Part shown: positions 46,220-54,694 of the stretch, in pieces | Position numbering within the stretch: position 1 is the stretch's first letter | Layout of the letters: every line of letters starts with the position of its first letter | Source: Rhodanobacter sp. UBA5168 | GTDB lineage: Bacteria > Pseudomonadota > Gammaproteobacteria > Xanthomonadales > Rhodanobacteraceae | Direction of reading: 5' to 3' | Assembly (NCBI GenBank): GCA_002413455.1 | Contig: DHXA01000002.1 | Coordinates: forward strand, 10,676 to 65,369 | DNA length: 54,694 nt | The notes under the pieces: generated by a model | The model's input: the letters and a program-made list of their open reading frames with translations, nothing else | Database searches by the model: none | Told to the model about the DNA's origin: nothing | Translations under genes and position numbers: made by a program

Positions 46220-46489
46220 ATGGACAAGCGTCTACTCGACATCCTGTGCTGCCCGGTCAGCAAAACGCCGGTGCGCCCGCTGAGCAAGCGCGAGCTCGAT
46301 GCCCTGAACGACGCGATCGCTGCCGGCAAGGTCGATTCCGTCGCTGGCGTTGCGGTGCGCGTGCAAATCGCCGAGGCCTTGATCACCACCGACCACAAGG
46401 TGATCTATCGGGTCGAGGATGGCATCCCGGTGATGCTGCCCGAGGAAGGTATCGGCACATTGCAGCTGACGGACTTCCCGGCGGCCTGA
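46220..46489 (+). CDS. Trm112-family small protein
   Basis: 89 aa from the ATG at 46220 (MDKRLLDILCCPVSKTPVRPL). The N-terminal LLDILCCPxxKxP and C-terminal YRVEDGIPVMLPEEG are the Trm112/YcaR signature. The second CxxC pair of zinc-binding members is missing; only the first CC is present. In eukaryotes Trm112 activates methyltransferases; the bacterial role is not settled. It is longer than the usual 60 aa because of an insert at about 25-50. Confidence 0.88.
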   Translation: MDKRLLDILCCPVSKTPVRPLSKRELDALNDAIAAGKVDSVAGVAVRVQIAEALITTDHKVIYRVEDGIPVMLPEEGIGTLQLTDFPAA

Positions 46490-46619
46490 CGGCCCCATTG
46501 ATCGGCCGGGCGGCCCGGTCACATCAGGAATGACACGGGCACCCGCTTTGGCTTATCGTCGGCATCTGCGGACCCGTTCGGGTTCGGTGGTGCGTCGCAA
46601 ATGTTTCCAGGGGCGGGCG

Positions 46620-48926
46620 ATGAACGAAGCCGGTGATCCATCCAAAGTCGTCAACCTGAGCCAGCGCCTGGACCCCGCCAGCGAGCGCGTCGGCGAGTTG
46701 CTGAACGCGGTGCGCAGCATCGCCGGCAAGCGTCTGCAGCAATGGATCGGCAATGCGTTCGAACATGTGGACGACGCCCTGTTCGATCTCGCCGAAAAGG
46801 CGGAGAACAACGCCGCCCAGATGCATTATTTCGACGGCATGCGCGAGGTGCGCAAACGCCGCCCGGCGGTGGAGCGCAGTTTCCTGGGCATGATCAGCCG
46901 CAACCTCGGCGAACTGGCCCACCCAGTGCAGCACTCCCATACCACCACGGCGTCGATGTCGCCGGGCACGGTTGAGCTGTCGCTGGTGGCGGACAACGAA
47001 CTGGAGGAATCGCTGGCGATCACCAGCATGATCGGCAAGAACGAATCGCGGCTGACGCGCGACCTGTTTGCGGTCAATCAGCGATTGTCGGTGATCTGCG
47101 GCGGCCACAAGATCGACGACGCCAGCAACCCGATCGCACCGGCGATCCTGACGCAGGCATTTCGCCAGGCGCTGCACGAACTCGGTGCGGACATGCGCGT
47201 CAAGCTGATCATCTACAAGCTGTTCGATCGCTACGTGCTGTCGTCGCTGGAAGAGCTCTATCAGGAAATCAACGCCGAGCTGGTGCGCGCCGGCGTACTT
47301 CCGCAAATGCGCCATGAGGTGGTGCGTGGCAGCCATGCAAAGACCGCCTCTGCCGCCCCCCATGGCGGCGATGGCGCGGCCGCCGCAGCGGCGGACGAAG
47401 CCGGCGAAATTCCCAGCGATCTGCTGCAGACCCTGCACGCACTGTTCAGTGCGCGCCGTGGTCCCGGCACCGGCGGTATCGGCGGCAGTGGTCTCGCTGG
47501 CACGCACGTGATGAGCGGGCCACTCCCTTCAGCCAATGAATTGCTTGGCGCACTCAGCGTGCTGCAGAGCCAGATCGCCAGCGCCGGCCCGCTACCCTAT
47601 GCGCAACCGGGCGATGCCGCCGAACTCAGCCGCGAAGTGCTGCAGCTGAAAGGTCAACTGCTGACCCAGATCGGCGCATTGCGCGGCGAGCGACCCAGCC
47701 ACGTCGCCACCATCGATGAGGACACCATCGACCTGGTCGGCATGCTGTTCGAATTCATCCTGGAAGACCGCAACTTGCCCGCCGCAATGCAAGTGATGCT
47801 GGCGCGGCTGCAGATTCCCTATCTCAAGGCAGCGATTCTCGATCGCAAGCTGTTCGCCCATCGCCAGCATCCCGCGCGACGGCTGCTGGATTGCCTGGCC
47901 GAGCAGGCCAAGGGCTGGTCGGAGGAATCCGATCGCGACCGCCGGCTCCACGAGAAGGTGAAGTCGATCGTCGATCAGTTGTTGCACGATTTTGACGACG
48001 ACATGGGCATCTTCGAGCGCCTGCTGGTCGACCTGCAGCAATTCCAGGACATCAACAAGCGCCGTTCCGAGCTGGCCGAGCAGCGTGTGGCCGAATCCAC
48101 CCGTGGCCGCGAAAAGCTCGAACAGGCGCGCCGCCGTGCGGCGCGCGAGATCCTCGACCGCATCGGCGAGCAGAAGCTGCCGCCGCTGGTGCATGGCATC
48201 CTCGCGCGGGCCTGGGCCAATCATCTGGTGCTGACCTTGCTGCGCCAGGGCGAAACATCGCCCGAATTCAAAAGCGCATTGCGCTTCGTCGACGATTTCA
48301 TCGCCAGCACACGCCCGGTGACCCATCCGGAAAGCCGGCAGGCGTTGCGCCAGATGTTGCCGGGAGTCGAGCGCGCGCTGCGTCAGGGCCTGACCAACGT
48401 GGCGTTTCAGGAGCAGGACATCGAACGCCTGCTCGGCCAGCTGCACACCTATTACCGGCAGCAGCTTGGCGAAACGCTGGACGAGACCGAGGTCGTCGTC
48501 GTCGAGGAGGACGCCGCGATGCTGGCGATTCCCGACAGCATCCAGCCGGTTATCGATCACGACGCTACACCCGCCTCAAGTATCGACGATCACGAGGAAA
48601 CCGTTGAAGTCCCGCTGGACAGCCCCGAATGGCATCAGGTGCAGGCGCTGCAGCCGGGTACCTGGCTGGAATTCTGTCTCGCCGACGAGGCCATGACCCG
48701 CGCCAAACTGTCCTGGATCAGCCCGATGAGCGGGCGCTACCTGTTCGTCAATCGGCGTGGCCTGAAAGTGGCCGACTATCCGCCGCAGGAACTGGCCGCC
48801 CTGCTCGCTAATGGCCAGGCTCGCGTGCTTGCCGCCAACGCGCTGTTCGACCGCGCGATGAGCGCCATCGTCGGCAAGCTGAGCCAGCCGGACGCGACAC
48901 AGGCCTCGGGTACAGACACCGAATGA
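46620..48926 (+). CDS. DUF1631-family protein
   Basis: 768 aa from the ATG at 46620, with AGGGG upstream. It fits DUF1631: LAEKAENNAAQMHYFDGMREVR near 60, PSHVATIDEDTIDLVGMLFEFI near 390, LQIPYLKAAILDRKLFAHRQHPARRLLD near 430, and a C-terminal SWISPMSGRYLFVNRRGLKV. No catalytic motif is recognised. The middle is partly coiled-coil. Older annotations as thymidine phosphorylase are not supported by the sequence. It overlaps nadC by 4 bp, so the pair is co-translated. Confidence 0.92.
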   Translation: MNEAGDPSKVVNLSQRLDPASERVGELLNAVRSIAGKRLQQWIGNAFEHVDDALFDLAEKAENNAAQMHYFDGMREVRKRRPAVERSFLGMISRNLGELAHPVQHSHTTTASMSPGTVELSLVADNELEESLAITSMIGKNESRLTRDLFAVNQRLSVICGGHKIDDASNPIAPAILTQAFRQALHELGADMRVKLIIYKLFDRYVLSSLEELYQEINAELVRAGVLPQMRHEVVRGSHAKTASAAPHGGDGAAAAAADEAGEIPSDLLQTLHALFSARRGPGTGGIGGSGLAGTHVMSGPLPSANELLGALSVLQSQIASAGPLPYAQPGDAAELSREVLQLKGQLLTQIGALRGERPSHVATIDEDTIDLVGMLFEFILEDRNLPAAMQVMLARLQIPYLKAAILDRKLFAHRQHPARRLLDCLAEQAKGWSEESDRDRRLHEKVKSIVDQLLHDFDDDMGIFERLLVDLQQFQDINKRRSELAEQRVAESTRGREKLEQARRRAAREILDRIGEQKLPPLVHGILARAWANHLVLTLLRQGETSPEFKSALRFVDDFIASTRPVTHPESRQALRQMLPGVERALRQGLTNVAFQEQDIERLLGQLHTYYRQQLGETLDETEVVVVEEDAAMLAIPDSIQPVIDHDATPASSIDDHEETVEVPLDSPEWHQVQALQPGTWLEFCLADEAMTRAKLSWISPMSGRYLFVNRRGLKVADYPPQELAALLANGQARVLAANALFDRAMSAIVGKLSQPDATQASGTDTE

Positions 48927-49780
48927 GTCAACCGTCATCGCTTGCGGTACCGGATACCGCACAGATCGCTGTCGATGTCGAACGCGCCTTCGCCGAGGAT
49001 CTCGGCCAGGGCGACGCCACGGCGGGACTCCTGCCAGACGACGCCCATGCCCACGCCGTACTGACATGCCGCGATGCTGCAGTGATTGCCGGCACGCTGT
49101 GGTTCGACGCCTGCTTCCGCCGGCTCGATCCGGCCGTGCAGATCGACTGGCAGGTCCGCGATGGACAGACGGTCGAGGCCGGTGCCGTGATCTGCCGCTT
49201 GTCCGGACACGCCCGCTCGCTGGTCACGGCCGAACGCTCGGCCCTGAATTTCCTGCAATTGCTTTCCGCGACCGCCACGGTAACCGCCGCCTACGTTGCT
49301 GCCGTCGCCGGCACCAACGTGCGCATCCTGGATACCCGCAAGACCATCCCGGGTTTGCGCATCGCGCAGAAGTACGCGGTGCGATGCGGCGGGGGACACA
49401 ACCACCGCATCGGCCTGTACGACGCGATCCTGATCAAGGAAAACCACATCATCGCCGCCGGCGGCATCGCCGCCGCAGTGCAGGCTGCGCGCCAACTGCA
49501 TCCGGATCTGCTGCTGGAGGTCGAGGTGGAGAATCTCGATGAACTGGCGCAGGCGCTCGACGCAGGTGCGGACCGCATCATGCTGGACAATTTCGATCTG
49601 GCCCGGATGGCCGAGGCAGTACGCCGCACCGCCGGTCGCATGCCGCTGGAGGTATCCGGCAACGTCGACCTGCAGACGATTGGCGAATTCGCCCGCACCG
49701 GCGTCGACTTCATCTCGGTCGGCGCATTGACCAAGCACGTGCGGGCCGTCGACCTGTCTCTGCGTTTGCAATTGGTCTGA
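48923..49780 (+). CDS. nadC: NadC, quinolinate phosphoribosyltransferase
   Basis: 285 aa. Conserved stretches are EDLGQGDATAGLL, SALNFLQLLSATAT, LDTRKTIPGLRIAQKYAVRCGGGHNHRIGL split across 334-390, DAILIKENHI and EVSGNVDLQTIGEFARTGVDFISVG. It makes nicotinate mononucleotide from quinolinate and PRPP for NAD synthesis. ATG overlaps the DUF1631 gene stop by 4 bp. Confidence 0.97.
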   Translation: MSQPSSLAVPDTAQIAVDVERAFAEDLGQGDATAGLLPDDAHAHAVLTCRDAAVIAGTLWFDACFRRLDPAVQIDWQVRDGQTVEAGAVICRLSGHARSLVTAERSALNFLQLLSATATVTAAYVAAVAGTNVRILDTRKTIPGLRIAQKYAVRCGGGHNHRIGLYDAILIKENHIIAAGGIAAAVQAARQLHPDLLLEVEVENLDELAQALDAGADRIMLDNFDLARMAEAVRRTAGRMPLEVSGNVDLQTIGEFARTGVDFISVGALTKHVRAVDLSLRLQLV

Positions 49781-49827
49781 GCGGCGTCCAGCTTGCACGT
49801 GGTCGGTCGCGCCCACACACTGCGGGC

Positions 49828-50232
49828 ATGAGCGATCTTTCCAATCTTCTGCTGTTACTGGCCTTGGGCGGCATCGTCGGCCTGTGGCTGAAGCTGAGCG
49901 TGGCGCGCGAGCGCGCGGTGCAGGAGGCGCGGCGACAATGCCAGCAGCACGGCCTGCAGTTGCTGGACGAAACCGTAGGGCTACGCAGCCTGCGCCTGCG
50001 TCGGGTCAATGGCCTGCGCATGATCGAACGCTGCTACGGTTTCGAGGTGAGCATCGATGGTCATGACCGCGAGCCAGGGCGGTTGTGGATGATCGGCAAT
50101 ACGCTCAGCAGCCTCAGCCTGCCGACGATCGAGTTACTGGCGCAGGACGAAACAATCGCCAGAGCGGCATTGCCGGGGCCACCGGACAATGTCGTGCCGC
50201 TGCACCCACGCACGAACAACCGGCTGCACTGA
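49828..50232 (+). CDS. DUF3301-family small membrane-anchored protein
   Basis: 134 aa. One N-terminal membrane segment (LLLLLALGGIVGLWLKLSVA) precedes a soluble part with CQQHGLQLLDETVGLRSLRLRR and CYGFEVSIDG, which fit DUF3301. Function unknown. It is 47 bp after nadC and convergent with sspB. Confidence 0.88.
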   Translation: MSDLSNLLLLLALGGIVGLWLKLSVARERAVQEARRQCQQHGLQLLDETVGLRSLRLRRVNGLRMIERCYGFEVSIDGHDREPGRLWMIGNTLSSLSLPTIELLAQDETIARAALPGPPDNVVPLHPRTNNRLH

Positions 50233-50275
50233 GCATCCGGTTTCCGGAAAATCCTGCGGGCTGCGCCAGTTGCGC

Positions 50276-50737
50276 CTACTTGACTACCCGCAAATGCGGC
50301 GCGCCGCGCTTGGGTTTGTCGCCGCCGATGTCGGTATCGGGTGCCGGCGATGCATCGTCGGGCTCGGGCTCGGGCGCGGACGGCGGCGGAGTGTCGCCAC
50401 CTTCTTCTTCCGCCGGAAACATCATGCCCTGGCCGTTTTCCTGCGCGTACAGCGCCAGCACCGCCAGCACCGGAATCTGGATGGTCTGGCTGACGCCGGA
50501 AAAGCGCGCCTGAAAGCTGATCCACTCGTTGCCCAGATCCAGATTCGCCACTGCGCGCATCGCCAGGTTGAGCACCACCTGGCCATTCTTGACCACCTGC
50601 GGCGGCACACGAACGCCGGCGAAACCGGCATCGACCAGCACATACGGCGTCAGGTTGTTGTCGCTGATCCAGTCATAGATCGCCCGCAGCAGATATGGGC
50701 GGTTGGAGGTCATTGGCACGGTTTCATTCTTGCTCAT
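50276..50737 (-). CDS. sspB: SspB, ClpXP specificity-enhancing factor
   Basis: 153 aa. The N-terminal RPYLLRAIYDWISDNNLTPYVLVD and the substrate-groove region (ISFQARFSGVSQTIQIP) are typical. An acidic Pro-rich linker leads to a C-terminal ClpX-binding tail ending HLRVVK (LRVVK motif). It delivers ssrA-tagged proteins to ClpXP. It overlaps the sspA stop by 14 bp; an in-frame ATG at 50713 is an alternative start. Confidence 0.95.
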   Translation of the reverse strand: MSKNETVPMTSNRPYLLRAIYDWISDNNLTPYVLVDAGFAGVRVPPQVVKNGQVVLNLAMRAVANLDLGNEWISFQARFSGVSQTIQIPVLAVLALYAQENGQGMMFPAEEEGGDTPPPSAPEPEPDDASPAPDTDIGGDKPKRGAPHLRVVK

Positions 50738-51362
50738 GGAGGGGCCGCATCGCCTTTTCCTGATCGGTCATGCTGCGCGCAAAACCCTGACTGTGAAACA
50801 AACGCTCACCGTAATCGATGACCGGCTTGCCCTCACGCCCCAGCTCCACGCCCAGCCAAGGTAGCCGCCAGATCACCGGCGCCACCAGACAATCGACCAG
50901 GCTCATCTCGGGGTTGAGGAAGAATTTCGATGCCTTGAACAGCGGCACCGTGGACAGCATCTGCTCGCGCAGGCGTTTGCGTGCCGCGTCCGCCGGGCGA
51001 CCGCCGGCCCGGATGATGTCCACCTCGGTCAGCCAGTCCTTCTCGATGCGCACTGCAGCCACCCGCAGGCGCGCCCGCGACTGCGGATCGATCGGCATCA
51101 ACGGCGGATGCGGGTAGCGCTCGTCCAGGTATTCGCAGACCACCGAGGTATCGAACAAGGTCAGGTCGCGGTCGACCAGGGTCGGCGTGCTGGCATAGGG
51201 GTTGAGGTCGATCAGGTCTTCCGGCGGTTTGGCGGGATCCACCAGCACCCGTTCGTAACTGACGCCCTTGGCCGCCAGCACCAGACGAGCGCGATGACAC
51301 TGGATGTCATCGGCCGTGGTGTAGAGCGTCAATACGGTACGCGAGCGAACGCTTTGGACCAT
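50724..51362 (-). CDS. sspA: SspA, stringent starvation protein A
   Basis: 212 aa with a glutathione-transferase fold: N-terminal thioredoxin-like part (LTLYTTADDIQCHRARLVLAAKG, PYASTPTLVDRDLTLFDTSVVCEYLDERYPHPPL) and an all-helical C-terminal part. A strong Shine-Dalgarno (GGGGGA) precedes the ATG at 51362. SspA binds RNA polymerase and helps starvation and acid tolerance. It follows petC after a hairpin, and sspB is co-translated downstream. Confidence 0.95.
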   Translation of the reverse strand: MVQSVRSRTVLTLYTTADDIQCHRARLVLAAKGVSYERVLVDPAKPPEDLIDLNPYASTPTLVDRDLTLFDTSVVCEYLDERYPHPPLMPIDPQSRARLRVAAVRIEKDWLTEVDIIRAGGRPADAARKRLREQMLSTVPLFKASKFFLNPEMSLVDCLVAPVIWRLPWLGVELGREGKPVIDYGERLFHSQGFARSMTDQEKAMRPLHEQE

Positions 51363-51387
51363 TGGCGATTCCCCCCATCGGTAAGAC

Positions 51388-51416
51388 GATTGCGGCGGCT
51401 CATGGCCGCCGCAATC
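51388..51416 (-). terminator. Hairpin after petC
   Basis: A perfect 12-bp stem GATTGCGGCGGC / GCCGCCGCAATC (51388-51399 and 51405-51416) in the petC-sspA gap. It has no long U-run, so it may terminate only in part and let sspAB be read through. Confidence 0.65.
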
Positions 51417-51434
51417 GGATAATGCGACCTAAGA

Positions 51435-52196
51435 TCAGTGGACGTCTTTCCAGTATTCCTTCTTGAGCATGGCGGCCAGCAAGGTGAAGAACGCCAGAAA
51501 CAGCAGCACCCATATACCGTAATGATGACGCTGCAGCGCAGCCGGCTCGGAGGCGTATTCCAGGAAGCTGGTCAGATCGCGGGTGGCCTGCTGGAATTGC
51601 GCCGGGGTCAGTTTGCCCGGTTGCGACAGCACCAGCTTCTCCACCTCCGGATCCGCCCCGGCCTTGGCCGGCTTCATTTCGGCGGTCTGCAGGCCCTGCA
51701 GCTCCCACAGGGGGAACGGCATCGACGCGTTCGGGAACACGGTGTTGTTCCAGCCCACGGGGCGGCTCGCATCCAGATAGAACGAGTTGAGGTAGCCGTA
51801 AACCCAGTCGGCACCCTTCGCGCGCACTTCCAGCGACAGGTCCGGCGGAGCCTTGCCGAACCACTTGGCGGCGGACTCTTCCGGCATGTGCGAAACCACG
51901 GTCTCACCGAACTTGGCGCCGGTGAAATTGAGGTTCTGCATCACTTCCTGTTCGGACAGGCCGAGATCCGTGGCGATCCGCTCATAGCGCATGTACTTCA
52001 GCGAATGGCAGCCGACGCAGTAGTTGAAGAACAGCTTGGCACCGCGTTGCAGCGAAGCCTGATCCTGCACATTGGTGCCGGCCGCGGGCAACCCGCCCTC
52101 CTCCGACGCCTGCGCCGACACGCTGCCGACGATCAGACTGAACGCCAACGCCACCGGGAAGATGTATCGCTTCATTAGCAGCTGCCGCTTAGTCAT
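51435..52196 (-). CDS. petC: Cytochrome c1 of the bc1 complex
   Basis: 253 aa from the ATG at 52196, overlapping petB by 8 bp. An ATG at 52175 (MKRYIFPVALAFSLIVGSVSA) would also give a good signal peptide. Haem c motif CVGCH at 60-64 followed by SLKYMRY, the Met-ligand region NASMPFPLWE, and a C-terminal membrane anchor (IWVLLFLAFFTLLAAML) are all present. It takes electrons from the Rieske protein and passes them on to soluble cytochrome c. Confidence 0.96.
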   Translation of the reverse strand: MTKRQLLMKRYIFPVALAFSLIVGSVSAQASEEGGLPAAGTNVQDQASLQRGAKLFFNYCVGCHSLKYMRYERIATDLGLSEQEVMQNLNFTGAKFGETVVSHMPEESAAKWFGKAPPDLSLEVRAKGADWVYGYLNSFYLDASRPVGWNNTVFPNASMPFPLWELQGLQTAEMKPAKAGADPEVEKLVLSQPGKLTPAQFQQATRDLTSFLEYASEPAALQRHHYGIWVLLFLAFFTLLAAMLKKEYWKDVH

Positions 52197-53490
52197 GCGT
52201 CGTCACCCGTTCCGGAACCGGCTTGGTCTTTTCCCAGCCGAAGTATGTGTAAGCCCAAAGGAATGCGAAGAATCCGAAGTAGATCAGCGTCATCAAGCGG
52301 CCGAACAGGTTCTCCCAGAACGTCACGTCGATATCGCCGAACCACTCCGGAATCACCTCGGCGGTGATGCCCGCGCCGACCGCGCCAAGCATGAAGAACG
52401 ACAGCACGAACAGGCCGAGCGCCACCTTGAAGCCGGTGCCGCGATAGCGGATCGACTTGACCTTGCCGCGATCCAGCCACGGCATCGCGAACAGCACGCC
52501 GATCGATCCGAACATCGCGATCACACCCCACACGGCCGAGCCGAGGAAGGACGGAATCATGCGCACGATCGCGTAGAACGGGGTGAAGTACCACACCGGT
52601 TTGATGTGCGACGGCGTCGCCAGATTGTTCGCGGGAATGAAGTTGTCGTGCTCCAGGAACCAGCCGCCGAACGTCGGTGCGAAGAAAATGATGAACGCGG
52701 CGATCAGCAGGAAGAAGCCCACGCCGACCAGATCCTTCACCGTGTAGTACGGATGGAACGGAATGCCGTCGGCCGGCTTCAGCGCATCCCAGCGGTTGCC
52801 CTTCGGGCCCTTCTTGATCTCCACGCCGTCAGGGTTGTTCGAACCCACTTCGTGCAGGGCGGCGAGGTGCAGCACCACCAGCAGCAGCAGCACGATCGGC
52901 AGCGCGATCACGTGCAGCGCGAAGAAGCGATTGAGCGTGGCATCGGCCGGCAGGAAGTCGCCCATGATCCACTCCACCAGCGTGCCGCCGATGTAGGGAA
53001 TCGTGCCGAACAGCGAGATGATCACCTTGGCGCCCCAGAACGACATGTTGCCCCACGGCAGCACGTAGCCCATGAAGGCCTCGGCCATCAGCACCAGGAA
53101 GATCAGCATGCCGAGCAGCCACACGAGCTCGCGCGGCTTCTTGTACGAGCCGTACATGATGCCGCGGAACATGTGCAGGAACACCACCACGAAGAACAGC
53201 GAAGCGCCGGTGGAGTGCATGTAGCGGATCAGCCAGCCCCACTCCACGTCACGCATGATGTACTCGACCGAGGCGAAGGCTCCTGCCGCGCTCGGGTTGA
53301 AGTTCATGGTGAGGAAGATGCCGGTGACGATCTGGTTGACCAGCACCAGCAGCGCCAGCGAACCGAAGTAGTACCAGAGGTTGAAGTTCTTCGGCGCGTA
53401 ATACTCGGTCATGTGCTTGCGGTACGCAGGCATCATGTTCGGCGCACGCTCGTTGACCCAGTCACCGATGCTCGTGAATACGTTGGCCAT
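52189..53490 (-). CDS. petB: Cytochrome b of the bc1 complex
   Basis: 433 aa with eight or nine membrane segments. Haem ligands lie in HSTGASLFFVVVFLHMFRG and HVIALPIVLLLLVVLHLAAL. The Qo-site motif reads PVWY (HIKPVWYFTPFYAI), a variant of PEWY seen in beta- and gammaproteobacteria. It oxidises ubiquinol at Qo and reduces quinone at Qi. Its start overlaps the petA stop by 1 bp. Confidence 0.97.
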   Translation of the reverse strand: MANVFTSIGDWVNERAPNMMPAYRKHMTEYYAPKNFNLWYYFGSLALLVLVNQIVTGIFLTMNFNPSAAGAFASVEYIMRDVEWGWLIRYMHSTGASLFFVVVFLHMFRGIMYGSYKKPRELVWLLGMLIFLVLMAEAFMGYVLPWGNMSFWGAKVIISLFGTIPYIGGTLVEWIMGDFLPADATLNRFFALHVIALPIVLLLLVVLHLAALHEVGSNNPDGVEIKKGPKGNRWDALKPADGIPFHPYYTVKDLVGVGFFLLIAAFIIFFAPTFGGWFLEHDNFIPANNLATPSHIKPVWYFTPFYAIVRMIPSFLGSAVWGVIAMFGSIGVLFAMPWLDRGKVKSIRYRGTGFKVALGLFVLSFFMLGAVGAGITAEVIPEWFGDIDVTFWENLFGRLMTLIYFGFFAFLWAYTYFGWEKTKPVPERVTTHD

Positions 53491-54095
53491 TAGCCAGCCT
53501 CCTTCGGATCCACGCCAATCTGGATGGTGCTGTCGTCGATGAAGTGATACGGCGGCACCTGCAGGTTCTTCGGCGCCGGGACGCCGTTGAATACGCGGCC
53601 GGCCAGGTCATAGCGCGACTTGTGGCAGGGGCAGTAGAAACCGCCTTTCCAGTCCGGATCGAACGGTTCGGGCTTGATCTCCGGCACGAAGTTGGGCACG
53701 CAGCCCAGGTGCGTGCAGATGCCCACGATCACCAGCCATTCCGGCTTGATCGAGCGGGCTTCGTTCTGCGCGTATTTCGGTTGCTGGTCGGCGGAAGCAC
53801 CATCGGACTTGGGATCCACCAGACGGGAATCCACCATCGGCAGCGTGGCCAGCTGCGCCGGGGTGCGGTTGAGCACGAACACCGGCAGGCTGCGCCACGA
53901 CACGGTCAGCATCTGCCCCGCCTCGATCTTGGCCAACGACTGGGTAACCGGAGCGCCAGCGGCCTTGGCACGCGCGCTGGGTTCCCACGACTTGATGAAG
54001 GGCACAGCTGCCGACACGATTCCGATACCACCAACCACCGCGGTGGTTGCTGTCAGGAAACGGCGGCGGCCGTGATCGACGACTTCGTTCGCCAT
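53490..54095 (-). CDS. petA: Rieske iron-sulfur protein of the bc1 complex
   Basis: 201 aa from the ATG at 54095 (GGAGAG about 11 bp upstream); an in-frame start at 54122 is less likely. A Tat signal/anchor RRRFLTATTAVVGGIGIVSA lies at about 10-29. The [2Fe-2S] cluster motifs CTHLGC and CPCHKSRYD are intact. It carries electrons from ubiquinol to cytochrome c1. First gene of petABC. Confidence 0.97.
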   Translation of the reverse strand: MANEVVDHGRRRFLTATTAVVGGIGIVSAAVPFIKSWEPSARAKAAGAPVTQSLAKIEAGQMLTVSWRSLPVFVLNRTPAQLATLPMVDSRLVDPKSDGASADQQPKYAQNEARSIKPEWLVIVGICTHLGCVPNFVPEIKPEPFDPDWKGGFYCPCHKSRYDLAGRVFNGVPAPKNLQVPPYHFIDDSTIQIGVDPKEAG

Positions 54096-54160
54096 CAGGC
54101 TCTCCGGTACTTGCAATGTCATGTCTGGGGTGGGGTTTGGGACCCCGCAAAAATCGCGTT

Positions 54161-54189
54161 AGTGTAGCGTCAGGCCCTGCCTCGTACAA
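54161..54189 (-). promoter_or_regulatory. Sigma-70 promoter of petABC
   Basis: Minus strand: -35 TTGTAC (54184-54189), 17-bp spacer, -10 TACACT (54161-54166), 66 bp before the petA ATG. On the plus strand TACAAT (54185-54190) could be the -10 of the divergent protease gene, so the two promoters would overlap. Confidence 0.6.
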
Positions 54190-54260
54190 TCAATCGGATC
54201 CGGGCGAAGCCCTTTCACCGCCACATTCGCCACGACCTGCCGGGACGCTCTCCTTTCGAC

Positions 54261-54694
54261 ATGAAACATGCCGCCGGCACATTCCTGTTCATCGCACGAT
54301 TCGCCGTTCTCGGGCTGGCCATGGCTTTCGTCGTGGGATTGTTCTGGCCCGGCAGCGGCGAGCGCCTGCGCGCACGCTTCGGACTGATCACGCCCTCCGC
54401 GATACCGGCCAGCCACAGCCATGTGGGCAGCGGCCCGGCCTCCTATGCGGATGCCGTAGCCGCCGCCGCGCCTTCGGTGGTGAATATCTACGCCAACAAG
54501 ATCGTCACCGAACAGGCCGTACGCATGTACGACAATCCGGTATTGCAGCAGCTTTTCGGCGGCCAGCCCACCACCTACCAGCATCGCGAGCAGACGCTCG
54601 GCTCCGGCGTGATCGTCAGTGCGCAGGATCAGGGCTACGTGCTTACCAACAATCACGTGATCGCCCACGCCGCCGATATCCAGGTGCTGCTGTA
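54261..54694 (+). CDS. degS: DegS-like HtrA-family serine protease, N-terminal part (runs off right edge)
   Basis: The first 144 codons are in the window, from the ATG at 54261. One N-terminal membrane anchor (FIARFAVLGLAMAFVVGLFW) is followed by the protease domain: SYADAVAAAAPSVVNIYANK, LGSGVIVSAQDQGYVLTNNH and HVIAHA, with the catalytic His in TNNHVI. The Asp, Ser and PDZ domain lie beyond the edge. An uncleaved anchor rather than a cleavable signal favours DegS/AlgW, which start the sigma-E envelope stress cascade, over DegP/DegQ. It is divergent from petABC. Confidence 0.85.
   Translation, partial: MKHAAGTFLFIARFAVLGLAMAFVVGLFWPGSGERLRARFGLITPSAIPASHSHVGSGPASYADAVAAAAPSVVNIYANKIVTEQAVRMYDNPVLQQLFGGQPTTYQHREQTLGSGVIVSAQDQGYVLTNNHVIAHAADIQVLL

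Noticed and set aside
1..54694. CRISPR array, insertion sequence, prophage or rRNA
   Set aside because: No regularly spaced repeats, transposase, integrase, phage structural genes outside the T6SS, or rRNA sequence was seen.

Overview
The window comes from a high-GC gammaproteobacterium. The best guess is Lysobacterales/Xanthomonadales, family Rhodanobacteraceae (Rhodanobacter/Dyella/Luteibacter-like). This is inferred from overall protein character, the Fe-type SodB, the Oar-like TonB receptor, and the petABC-sspA-sspB and purE-purK blocks; no 16S or other decisive marker is present.

Left half (1-28969, all on the minus strand): one large type VI secretion system (T6SS) locus. In transcription order it reads tssB, tssC, hcp, tagJ, tssE, tssF, tssG, clpV; then a cargo block of three orphan genes (an ADP-ribosyltransferase-like protein of 250 aa, unknowns of 382 and 345 aa), a PAAR tip protein, a TPR-methyltransferase and vgrG; then a DUF6931-like gene, the FHA protein tagH, tssK, tssL with a fused OmpA-like domain, tssM, tagF with an extra C-terminal domain, pppA and the start of the Ser/Thr kinase ppkA, which runs off the left edge. 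Together these make the contractile sheath (TssB/C), tube (Hcp), baseplate (TssE/F/G/K), membrane complex (TssL/M), disassembly ATPase (ClpV), spike (VgrG/PAAR) and a post-translational threonine phosphorylation switch (PpkA/PppA/TagH/TagF). tssA and tssJ are not in the window.

Middle (28970-34407): about 930 bp without a gene, then tRNA-Val(GAC), whose 3' end faces the T6SS locus, uvrB, a lone type IV pilin-like gene, tRNA-Asn(GTT) and ppnN.

Right half (34500-54694): housekeeping genes. An Oar-like TonB-dependent receptor with a possible Pho box in front of it lies next to an OlsF-type ornithine-lipid acyltransferase. Then come a MarC-family membrane protein, an SDR protein overlapping monothiol glutaredoxin grxD, the divergent sodB, a SulP transporter, purE-purK, a Trm112-like gene, a DUF1631 gene overlapping nadC, a DUF3301 gene, sspA-sspB, the cytochrome bc1 operon petA-petB-petC, and the start of a divergent DegS-like protease at the right edge.

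The part most likely to hold undescribed biology is the block between clpV and tagH (about 11.1-19.0 kb). The Thr-repeat linker of PpkA and the phosphatase-like tail of TagF suggest unusual wiring of the phospho-switch.
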